Below are positions 7,512 through 15,020 of a stretch of DNA of 47,362 nucleotides, piece after piece. The position numbers were made by a program, and so were the translations under genes. The notes below the pieces were generated by a model. It worked only from the letters and a program-made list of their open reading frames with translations, did not search any database and was not told the DNA's origin. The stretch is from positions 1-47,362 of the forward strand of contig JALSJN010000074.1 in NCBI GenBank assembly GCA_026989335.1, in the 5' to 3' direction. How positions within the stretch are numbered: the stretch's first letter is position 1; every line of letters begins with the position of its first letter. Origin of the DNA: Thiotrichaceae bacterium. GTDB lineage: Bacteria > Pseudomonadota > Gammaproteobacteria > Thiotrichales > Thiotrichaceae.

Positions 7512-8456
7512 TTATTTTTGAGGGCTTGGCACTTGTAAAGGCGCAACCGGTGCTTGTCTCATTACAGGTGCATGGTTACCTTGCATTCTACTATTGGCCT
7601 GCGAAGCACGGTTAATCGGTGCGAACTGGTAACCATATTGGGTTCGAGGGTAGTAATAGCCTGTATTGTTATTACTGTTCCAAGGCATCCTCCAACCATT
7701 AGTACTGTTGTTATTCATCATAGGCATTGAAGGCATACTGAAGCCGCTGCCATTGTTATTCATCGTTGGCATACTAAAACCACTACCGTTGTTACCACTA
7801 TTCCAAGGCATAGAAAAAGAATTGCCGCCGCCATTGTTATTCCATGGCACTGTCCAACTATTACCCTTTGCGCCATTGTTGTTCCACGGCATCGTCCAGT
7901 TGTTTGAGTTTGTATTGCCGTTAAATGTTGGCATGGATGGCATTGTTGGTATAGATGGCATGCTAAAATTATTAACACTGCTATTATTTGACCAAGGCAT
8001 GCTAGCACCGTTGCTATTCCACGGCATATTTGTGGCAACCCCCGTTCTTTTATTAGCGCCTTTTGCATTCGCTGTACTATTACCAGCTAGATTGCCGCTC
8101 GTATTGCTATTACCTTGTAAGTTTCCTGAACTTTGGCCATTACCCGCACCTTGACCTTGCAAATTAGCCTGAGTATTCATATCAGTTTTGCCTTTGGCTT
8201 TAAAATTGATATTAAAGTCAATCGCGCCATCTGCATTGCCTTCACCTGTTCCCCAACTATTGGCTGAACCTTGGGTGTTTGCTTGTGTATTTCCAGCAGC
8301 GTTACCATTGGTATTACCGCTACCTTGTGCTGTTCCGTAGCCGTTTGTATTAGCGTTACCATTGTTAAAACCGTTAAACCAGTTGGCTGAAGCTGAAGTC
8401 GTTATTGCACTGCTTGCGACCAGTACGGAAAATAATGTCATTAAATGTTTGTTCAT
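7512..8456 (-). CDS. Asn/Gly/Ser/Met-rich secreted protein, sulfur-globule-protein-like
   Basis: The 314-residue product has a signal peptide ending SASA at residue 24. After that it is low-complexity. Residues 26-130 are Asn/Gly/Gln repeats (NGNAAGNTQANTQG) broken by a short DFNINFKAKGKTDMNT segment. Residues 140-270 carry repeats of MPWNNNG and FSMPSMP with aromatic residues. A Tyr-rich piece (GYYYPRTQYGYQF) follows. Asn/Gly-rich, aromatic, exported proteins of this type coat periplasmic sulfur globules in purple and colourless sulfur bacteria, and the composition fits; sequence identity to a named Sgp cannot be shown here. Alternatives are a surface or matrix structural protein. It is monocistronic. 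Confidence 0.5.
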   Translation of the reverse strand: MNKHLMTLFSVLVASSAITTSASANWFNGFNNGNANTNGYGTAQGSGNTNGNAAGNTQANTQGSANSWGTGEGNADGAIDFNINFKAKGKTDMNTQANLQGQGAGNGQSSGNLQGNSNTSGNLAGNSTANAKGANKRTGVATNMPWNSNGASMPWSNNSSVNNFSMPSIPTMPSMPTFNGNTNSNNWTMPWNNNGAKGNSWTVPWNNNGGGNSFSMPWNSGNNGSGFSMPTMNNNGSGFSMPSMPMMNNNSTNGWRMPWNSNNNTGYYYPRTQYGYQFAPINRASQANSRMQGNHAPVMRQAPVAPLQVPSPQK

Positions 8457-8551
8457 GATTGAGTCCTTTATCCTAGCGTGAATAGAAGCGTTGATACAAA
8501 AGTGTATCTGTATATTAGAATATACTGATATTGATTTATTGTAAAGCTAAA

Positions 8552-9207
8552 CTAGTGCTCAAGCGTTCTCCTGCGCAAAAATGAAGCAAATCGTGGTATG
8601 CCATTTCTTGTTTTACCGTGATATTGATAAGTAACCGTATCGCCAATTTTTGGGGGATTACGTCTTTCAGCGTCACTAAAGCCTGTTCCTATCTTAAAGC
8701 TTAGACCACTTTGGCTTCTCACTAAAAGCGCCCCCATTAGACCTGTATATTTTCCTTTTCCATCAATATGTTTGATAACAACCGCTTCTGCATCCTCATA
8801 GGATTTAACTTTGAGTAAATCCCCCGAACGTTTCCACTTATAAAACGATGAACCACGATGCAGCATTAAGCCTTCAGCACCCGCTTGAGTGACTACTTTA
8901 AGCTGCCTCATAAGGCTACCATGCGACGGTTCTTTCCACTGTTTAACGGCTTTTAACCAAGGTATATTCAAGGCGGAGACGATTTGATCGATTAGCCTAA
9001 TGCGCTGACTAAAAGGTTGTTTAGCATCGGGTAAATCAAATACCATAAATTTAACTTTTTCCCATGCTTTATGGTCTGGTTGATTATCTCTTACAATACT
9101 AAGCAATGCTTAAAACTGCTGGGTTTAGCCAAATCTTTAGCAAAAGTTAAGTTAAAGCTAACGCTGATCAGAAAAACCCCTACACCAGCAGATAAATATT
9201 TAATCAT
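8552..9207 (-). pseudogene. Decayed ATP-dependent DNA ligase (Lig E type), catalytic part deleted
   Basis: The gene starts normally: Shine-Dalgarno AGGAG (9217-9221), ATG at 9207, and a signal peptide (VGVFLISVSFNLTFA), as in periplasmic Lig E ligases. After 38 codons it hits a stop at 9091-9093. From about 9103, in another frame, the sequence resumes as typical Lig E: SIVRDNQ, the end of the adenylation domain (FMVFDLPDA, EGLMLH, LLKVKSYED) and the OB-fold (GKYTGLMGALLV to GIPRFASFLRR). The stretch with the catalytic KxDG lysine is missing, about 70 codons, so the reading frame is both internally deleted and shifted. A residual frame could start at a TTG at 9106 but cannot be an active ligase. 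Confidence 0.8.
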
Positions 9208-9279
9208 TCAATCATTCTCCTGTATGATAAGTTGGAACTTTGCACAAGTTTGTGTCAAGTTTACAGTATTCTTTATCTT

Positions 9280-9357
9280 GAGACCTTTGCACGAGTTGAT
9301 GACAAACATATGATGAGATTCAGCCGTTTACTCGTCATCAACTCCTGCAAAAATCTC
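9280..9357. repeat. Palindromic repeat family 1, copy A
   Basis: GAGACCTTTGCACGAGTTGA at 9280 is inversely repeated by TCATCAACTCCTGCAAAAAT ending at 9357, giving arms of about 24 bases around a 30-base centre. The same arms occur at 17445, 38102 and 45739. It lies just upstream of ppk2. Confidence 0.75.
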
Positions 9358-9373
9358 ACCTTAATCTGCTAGG

Positions 9374-10294
9374 ATGCGAGTGATGACAAAAAAAACTGAC
9401 CAACAAGAAAATATTATTCAATTGGAAAGCTCAGCTGAACTGAGTCTGGAAGATCAAATCCTCGCCCTAAGGAATGAGGTGGAATCATTAAAAAGCAATG
9501 AGTCTAAAGCCTTAAAACGCTATAAAAAAGAGCAGGAACTAAAGCCTTATCAAGCAGAGCTTATTGCCTTACAACAGCACCTTGAAGATACCAAAAAACG
9601 AATTATTATTCTTTACGAAGGGCGTGATGCTGCTGGCAAGGGGGGCACAATTCGCCGTGTAGCACGCTATATGAATGAAAAGCATTACCGTATTGTAGCT
9701 TTAAATAAACCCACCGAGCTAGAGAGAACACAGTGGTATTTTCAACGTTATGTTGAACAATTCCCTCGGGGTGGTGAAGTCGTAATGTTTGACCGTAGCT
9801 GGTACAACCGCGCGATGGTAGAACCTGTTTTTGATTTTTGTACGCCAGATGAACATAAACAGTTTATGAAAGGCGTAACAGGTTTTGAAAAAGACTTAGT
9901 TCGACAAGGCACAATTTTAATAAAAATCTATTTTAGTGTAACAAAATCAGAGCAAGCACGTCGCTTTGAACGCCGTAAAACAGACCCGCTGCGTCAATGG
10001 AAACTATCTGAGGTTGATATTCAAGCGCAAGACCACTGGGATGATTTCACTAAAGCAAAATACGATATGCTAAAGCGCTCGCATACATCTGCTGCCCCTT
10101 GGACGGTCGTGCGCTCTAATGACAAACATGCGGCACGCTTGAATGTCTTTAAAGTTATATTAAATAGCGTACCTTATGAACACATAAATAAAGATTTGGA
10201 CTTTATTCCAAACCCAGATATTGTCTTATCTGGCGCACGTGAAATAGAAATAATGGAAGCCGATCGCCTTAAGAAAGGTAAGTTTAAGGCTTAG
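9374..10294 (+). CDS. ppk2: Polyphosphate kinase 2 (PPK2)
   Basis: PPK2 enzymes use polyphosphate to phosphorylate nucleotides (GDP/ADP, or AMP in some classes). The 306-residue length fits the single-domain class I. Walker A is GRDAAGKGG at 83-91, Walker B with the catalytic Asp is VVMFDRSWYN at 137-146, and the lid module is RRFERRKTDPLRQWKLS. The N-terminal 50 residues are a charged helical extension. Start is ATG 9374 or, equally plausible, ATG 9383 (three residues later); no strong Shine-Dalgarno separates them. The dacB gene is convergent, with only 3 bases between stops. Family 1 repeat copy A lies 17 bases upstream. Confidence 0.92.
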   Translation: MRVMTKKTDQQENIIQLESSAELSLEDQILALRNEVESLKSNESKALKRYKKEQELKPYQAELIALQQHLEDTKKRIIILYEGRDAAGKGGTIRRVARYMNEKHYRIVALNKPTELERTQWYFQRYVEQFPRGGEVVMFDRSWYNRAMVEPVFDFCTPDEHKQFMKGVTGFEKDLVRQGTILIKIYFSVTKSEQARRFERRKTDPLRQWKLSEVDIQAQDHWDDFTKAKYDMLKRSHTSAAPWTVVRSNDKHAARLNVFKVILNSVPYEHINKDLDFIPNPDIVLSGAREIEIMEADRLKKGKFKA

Positions 10295-10297
10295 CCT

Positions 10298-12148
10298 CTA
10301 TCGCAAAGCAAGTTTCGGCTTGTTACTTCTAACACCGGTGTAAACCCATTCAATTAAACTATTATGCGCACCAATGGAACGGTGCTTTGCTTTTGGGTCA
10401 TTGTGCAAAATTGCCATCACATAGGTTCGTCCATTAGCGGCTTTTACATAGCCTGCAATGCTGCGTACATTCTTTAATGTTCCTGTTTTGAAAAAACCTT
10501 TGCCGCGAACCGCTGAACCTCGTAAGCGACGTTTCATTGTTCCATCAACACCTGCAATGGCAAGTGATTGCATTAAATGATGTCTAAAAGGGCTGCGGTA
10601 AGCATTAATTAATAACTCGCCCGTATGGCGCGCGCTAATACGCGCTAAGCGACTTAACCCAGAACCATTTTCAATACGTAATTCAGGGAAGTTTAAGCCT
10701 TGAGAAACCAACCATTGATTTACCGCATTTGCTCCGCTGCGTGGTGTTCCATGGCCTGTACGCTTTGCACCAATTGATAATAGTAACTGGCGAGCCATTA
10801 CATTATTACTGTCTTTATCAATACTGGGTAAGATTTCAGCTAAAGTACGCGAGTAGGTTCTTAATAAAGGTCTGATATTTGAAGCTGCTTTGCCAATCGC
10901 AAACCGCGTATTCAAGGTTCCGCCGACTTCATGCTTCCACATAGCTTTCATACTGCCATAAATCATTTCTGCTGGGCGACTAATAACGCGAGCATAGCTA
11001 CGTGTGCCACACCTACGTGAAAAAGTCCCGCTAAAGGTAACGTTAGTAATAGCGCCTCGGCGTGAGATGGAAATACGCGGGCGACAACCACGGCGAACCT
11101 TACGCATTTTATTAATTATTTTTACATTATGAGTTGGTGTTGAGGTGTTTACCGTAACACGCTTGCCTCTTCTATTGGCACGAATGTTAAATTCACTAAT
11201 GCGCTCGTTAAATAGTAATGCATCGGGTCGAGCGTTATACGAGGCATAACCTTTTCCGTCAAATGCTGCAGCACTTTGATTAGGTATACTAAAATAACTA
11301 TTATCAAACACGACTCGCCCTTTAACACTGCGAATACCCTTAGCGCGTATCGCGTGTAACATTTTGCGTAATTCTGCTTTATTAAACTCCGGCGCTCCAT
11401 AACCCTTAATAATTAAATCACCCGTAAGTGTTCCTTTATGAATCCTTCCTTGTGTGTATACATCCAGTGGCCAACGATAATTCGGCCCTAATACACCTAG
11501 CGCTGCGTAAGATGTAATCAACTTCATAACCGAGGCTGGCAAACGCGATGTTTTATCTTTGTAAGCCAATAAAGGTTTTTTGCTATTCACATCCTGTACA
11601 AAAACACTCATGCCATGTTCAGTGATACCGGCATCACGTAGTTTGGAAATAATAGTTAAAGGCAGGCGATTAAACTCTGGCGTTTGGGTCGAAGCTTTAT
11701 AGGCCACTGTTTTGTGTTTTTTATTAGTATTAGCAACTGGCTTTTTATGTTGTGCTAATTGCCTCAATTGCTTTTGGCGTTGTAACTGTTTAAAGCGCTG
11801 CTGATATTGTGCTCTGGTTAATTGAACAGGCGCTGTTTTTTTAACAGTTACTTTGGTTGGCGGCACAATATGTCGTTTTGCAACCACTTTAGCTTTCTGT
11901 GGATGCGTTGCTCTCCATTGTTTCTGCCAATCTTTTTTGCTGATTTTGTTAGCGCGCGTCTGTTCTTTACTTCTATTTACCAGCTTAGCAAGTTGCTGAT
12001 GCTGCTTAATCTGTCTAGCTGTAGGTTGTATACCATAACTTTCCCATACCGCAGCAAGAGAAGTTTCGGCATTAACATTAATGGGTAGCAAGGCAATAAA
12101 TAGACATGCGATAAAAGCTCTGCCATCAAGTTTGTTTGAAGTGCGCAT
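10298..12148 (-). CDS. dacB: D-alanyl-D-alanine carboxypeptidase/endopeptidase (PBP4, DacB type)
   Basis: The penicillin-binding motifs of family S13 are all present: SVMK at 206-209 (active-site Ser), SNN in DKDSNNVMARQL, and KTG in GFFKTGTLKNV. PBP4 enzymes trim D-Ala and cleave peptide crosslinks in the periplasm. I chose ATG 12148, which starts directly at a signal peptide (RTSNKLDGRAFIACLFIALL, cleaved after NVNA); a longer frame from 12187 adds 13 residues before it. At 616 residues it is about 130 longer than E. coli DacB. The extra sequence is a Lys/Gln/Arg-rich segment between the signal peptide and the catalytic domain (KQLQRQKQLRQLAQHKKP). It may bind wall polymers; that is inference. 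Confidence 0.88.
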   Translation of the reverse strand: MRTSNKLDGRAFIACLFIALLPINVNAETSLAAVWESYGIQPTARQIKQHQQLAKLVNRSKEQTRANKISKKDWQKQWRATHPQKAKVVAKRHIVPPTKVTVKKTAPVQLTRAQYQQRFKQLQRQKQLRQLAQHKKPVANTNKKHKTVAYKASTQTPEFNRLPLTIISKLRDAGITEHGMSVFVQDVNSKKPLLAYKDKTSRLPASVMKLITSYAALGVLGPNYRWPLDVYTQGRIHKGTLTGDLIIKGYGAPEFNKAELRKMLHAIRAKGIRSVKGRVVFDNSYFSIPNQSAAAFDGKGYASYNARPDALLFNERISEFNIRANRRGKRVTVNTSTPTHNVKIINKMRKVRRGCRPRISISRRGAITNVTFSGTFSRRCGTRSYARVISRPAEMIYGSMKAMWKHEVGGTLNTRFAIGKAASNIRPLLRTYSRTLAEILPSIDKDSNNVMARQLLLSIGAKRTGHGTPRSGANAVNQWLVSQGLNFPELRIENGSGLSRLARISARHTGELLINAYRSPFRHHLMQSLAIAGVDGTMKRRLRGSAVRGKGFFKTGTLKNVRSIAGYVKAANGRTYVMAILHNDPKAKHRSIGAHNSLIEWVYTGVRSNKPKLALR

Positions 12149-12271
12149 AAATTCTCTGTTTATTATTGTTAGTCGAAATCGAGTCAAATTAGTTCACCAT
12201 TATTGCACAACAATACTGAAAACAAGCTGAACCAAATAAGACCCTTTTTCACAGATACAGAATTTGAGGTA

Positions 12272-12302
12272 CAAAAAAACCAGCAGTGAAATACAGCTGG
12301 TT
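12272..12302 (-). terminator. Rho-independent terminator after the 12349-12837 gene
   Basis: On the minus strand AACCAGC / GCTGGTT encloses an 11-base loop and is followed by a T-run (the A-run at 12273-12279 on the plus strand). It separates the secreted-protein gene from dacB. A second hairpin, CTTCG-TCTAA / TTAGG-CGAAG at 12309-12331, lies immediately before it without its own T-run. Confidence 0.8.
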
Positions 12303-12348
12303 CTTATCCTTCGTCTAAAAATTAGGCGAAGTGTTTACTCATAAAAAA

Positions 12349-12837
12349 TTACTGAGTAACGATGGTAACCGTTAACTTATCAGAGTAGGTGCCCGCTTGT
12401 ACAACAGCAGGTAAGTTTGGAGAAGTCATCGTCATGTTACTAGCCGCTGTATTACAATCTGCAAGTGCTACAGTGTTTGCAGCACCTGAAGCAATTGAAG
12501 TACCTTCCCAATCAACTGTGTACTGAGCAGCATCATGCAAAAATTTTGTAGCGTCAACATCATGAACTAATTTAAAGTCGTTAAGTGATGAAAAAGACAC
12601 GTTACAACCAGCAACTGTGTTTGATTCAGCACCTAAGTCACCTAACGTTGTAGTTGCACCATTAACGTCTGCTAATGATAATGTTTTTGTAGTATTCGCA
12701 TTTAGTGAGCCTAATAGGTTAACGTAGGCATTTTTTGTTACGTTGATTGTAATATCCGTTGTATCAGAAGCAGCCATTGCGATAGAGCTAGTAGCAACAA
12801 GAGCAGCAGAAGCGATAAGAGTTTGTGTTAGTTTCAT
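12349..12837 (-). CDS. Secreted beta-rich pilin/coat-like protein
   Basis: The 162-residue product has a clear signal peptide (cleavage about residue 22, AMA-AS) and a Thr/Ala/Asn-rich, beta-strand-rich mature part with two cysteines (AGCNVSF, ADCNTAA) that could pair. The C-terminus, AGTYSDKLTVTIVTQ, resembles the final strand of chaperone-usher pilins and spore-coat-U domain proteins. No chaperone or usher gene is nearby, so the assignment stays structural. The Shine-Dalgarno AAAAGG before the ATG and the strong terminator suggest a well-expressed single gene. Confidence 0.6.
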   Translation of the reverse strand: MKLTQTLIASAALVATSSIAMAASDTTDITINVTKNAYVNLLGSLNANTTKTLSLADVNGATTTLGDLGAESNTVAGCNVSFSSLNDFKLVHDVDATKFLHDAAQYTVDWEGTSIASGAANTVALADCNTAASNMTMTSPNLPAVVQAGTYSDKLTVTIVTQ

Positions 12838-13113
12838 TTTATTACCTTTTTATTTTAATTTAGGGGTTATTAAAGGTTGCACCTTATTTATTTTATAAAC
12901 AAATAAAAGCACAATAGATTAACGTGTTTCTTGATAGGTGCTAATCATGTGATAAAGAATAGTCAATTATTAATTAACGTACAACTTTAGCTGATAAGTG
13001 GTCGTTACCACGATTAAGACACTGCAATAATTCCTAATCGAGCGACTATTCAGCCATTGTACAGCCGGCCTAATGTATAAATAACACCTAAATTTAAATA
13101 GGTGCTTTTCACA

Positions 13114-14067
13114 GTGGCAACACAACTTCTGCAACAAATCGAGGCAAGCCTTACTGAACTCAACAAAATTATTCTCGGTAAAGAACAGCAGGTACGTTTA
13201 GCATTAACTTGCGTACTTGCCAGCGGGCACTTACTGCTAGAAGATTTACCCGGTATGGGTAAAACGACTTTAGCGCACGCCTTATCTAAAGTATTGGGGC
13301 TAGAATACAAACGAATTCAATTTACCAGTGATTTACTACCTGCTGATTTGATTGGCGCATCGGTGTTTGATGCCACGACCTCCTCTTTCAGCTTTCATCG
13401 TGGGCCCATTTTTAGCTCGATATTTTTGGCGGATGAATTAAACCGTGCCACACCCAAAGCCCAAAGTGCACTTTTAGAAGCAATGGAAGAAGGCCAAGTC
13501 AGTGTTGATGGTGAAACGCACGCATTACCTCAGCCCTTTTTTGTCATAGCCACCCAAAATCCGCAAAGCCAGTCAGGTACGTTTCCTTTACCCGAGTCAC
13601 AACTTGACCGCTTTATGTTTCGTTTATCGTTAGGCTATCCTGACCCATCAGTTGAAAGAGCTTTGCTCAAAGGCGGACAAGGCAGGTCTGCTTTAAGTCA
13701 GGTACAACGCGTATTAAATGCCGAAAGTTTATTACAAATTCAACGCCTAATTCCAAAGGTGAGAGTCTCTGATACATTGCTTGATTATGTACAGCGCCTA
13801 ATTGCACAAACTCGTCAAGATGACCTTTGCCACTTAGGGTTATCACCTCGCGGGGCTATTGCACTTGTCACTAGCGCGCAGTGTTGGGCATTGTTACAGG
13901 GTCGTTCACATGTAATGCCTGAAGATGTTCAAGCCGTTTTTGTAGCTGTTGTCGGGCATCGTATTGTCGGAAAAAAAGAAACACAAGGAGATCAACTCGC
14001 AAGGCATATTTTGCATTCCGTTGATGCTGTGGGTAATCGCCTTAGTAGCACCCATGTCACAGCCTAA
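13114..14067 (+). CDS. MoxR-family AAA+ ATPase
   Basis: MoxR ATPases act as chaperones for partner proteins, typically encoded next to DUF58 and transglutaminase proteins as here. Walker A is PGMGKTT at 46-52, Walker B is IFLADELNRAT, sensor 1 is VIATQNP, and a C-terminal lid follows, with LGLSPRGAIALV typical of MoxR. I chose GTG 13114, with AGGTG at 13100-13104 as the Shine-Dalgarno. A GTG at 13102 would lie inside that site and inside the hairpin arm CACCTA/TAGGTG (13085-13104), so it is less likely. The start gives 317 residues. The DUF58 gene overlaps its last 14 bases. Confidence 0.9.
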   Translation: MATQLLQQIEASLTELNKIILGKEQQVRLALTCVLASGHLLLEDLPGMGKTTLAHALSKVLGLEYKRIQFTSDLLPADLIGASVFDATTSSFSFHRGPIFSSIFLADELNRATPKAQSALLEAMEEGQVSVDGETHALPQPFFVIATQNPQSQSGTFPLPESQLDRFMFRLSLGYPDPSVERALLKGGQGRSALSQVQRVLNAESLLQIQRLIPKVRVSDTLLDYVQRLIAQTRQDDLCHLGLSPRGAIALVTSAQCWALLQGRSHVMPEDVQAVFVAVVGHRIVGKKETQGDQLARHILHSVDAVGNRLSSTHVTA

Positions 14068-15019
14068 AGCATCACAAAATGGTTGGTTTAATTGGATGAA
14101 GGATCGCTTCCCTGAGTCCAAGCAAATTACATTAAATATCAGACGTATTTTTGTTATACCAACAAAAGTAAGTCTGGGATTATTAGTTACCCTAGGCGTA
14201 TTATTTTTAATGGCGATTAACTTTCAGAACTCGTTAATCTACGCACTAACTTTTTGGTTGCTGGCACTCATTGTGATTTCTATCTTTTTTACCTATCGCA
14301 ACCTTGCGGGTGTCACCATCAAAGCTATTCAATCTCATGCCTGCTTTGCAGGCGAAAAAGCTGTATTTGAGATTGAGGTTCGCTGCCCAGAAAACCAAAA
14401 GAAATCTGCCATTTCTTTGGGCTGGAAAGATCAAGATGTCGCGCAAGTTAATCTACAAAATCATCATACGGTGCGAATTAAGCTGTCTCACGATACCAAA
14501 AAGCGTGGTTTATTTAAGCCTGACAAAATCAGTATTTTTACCGTATACCCCGTGGGTTTAGTCGTCGCATGGTCTTATGCCATGCTTGATATGGAAAGTA
14601 TTATTTACCCCAAACCACTATTACAAGACACCGCAGAAAACCAACAAAGCAAGAGCGATGATGCCGAGGCCGGTAAAGAAATCGCCCGAGGTTCTACAGA
14701 CTTTTCTGGGATTCGAGAATACCAAGCGGGTGACTCGCCCAAACACATTCATTGGGGTGCGTATGCGAAAACTGGCAAGGCCTATACAAAAACATTTGTC
14801 GATTATGCCAATCAAGAACTTTGGTTAGATTGGGACTCACTCGCCATTACAGGTATTGAATTAAAGCTTTCACACCTGAGTGCAAAAATATTGCAATACC
14901 ATCAAGAGCAACAAGTTTACGGTTTAAAAATCCCCGGAAAAACCATTCCGCCCGCCACAGGCGAAGCACATAAAACCATGTGTTTAACCGCCTTAGCGCT
15001 GTACGGTCAGGCATCATAA
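14054..15019 (+). CDS. DUF58 domain protein (MoxR partner)
   Basis: The ATG at 14054 overlaps the MoxR stop by 14 bases, indicating translational coupling; a longer frame from 13949 would overlap moxR by 119 bases and is rejected. The 321-residue product has two adjacent membrane segments (about residues 38-55 and 60-78) followed by a soluble beta region and the DUF58 core, with signature DFSGIREYQAGDSPKHIHWG. DUF58 proteins have a partial von Willebrand factor A fold and accompany MoxR ATPases. The role is not established; it probably forms a membrane complex with the ATPase and the transglutaminase-like protein downstream. Confidence 0.88.
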   Translation: MSQPKASQNGWFNWMKDRFPESKQITLNIRRIFVIPTKVSLGLLVTLGVLFLMAINFQNSLIYALTFWLLALIVISIFFTYRNLAGVTIKAIQSHACFAGEKAVFEIEVRCPENQKKSAISLGWKDQDVAQVNLQNHHTVRIKLSHDTKKRGLFKPDKISIFTVYPVGLVVAWSYAMLDMESIIYPKPLLQDTAENQQSKSDDAEAGKEIARGSTDFSGIREYQAGDSPKHIHWGAYAKTGKAYTKTFVDYANQELWLDWDSLAITGIELKLSHLSAKILQYHQEQQVYGLKIPGKTIPPATGEAHKTMCLTALALYGQAS

Positions 15020-15020
15020 T

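Noticed and set aside
7666-8154. Plus-strand open frame of 162 codons (Leu/Pro-rich)
   Set aside because: It is the antisense shadow of the repetitive MPWNNNG region on the minus strand; composition is an artefact of repeats.
13102-13113. GTG at 13102 as the MoxR start
   Set aside because: It lies inside the hairpin CACCTA/TAGGTG and the AGGTG Shine-Dalgarno for GTG 13114, and gives no recognisable additional sequence.
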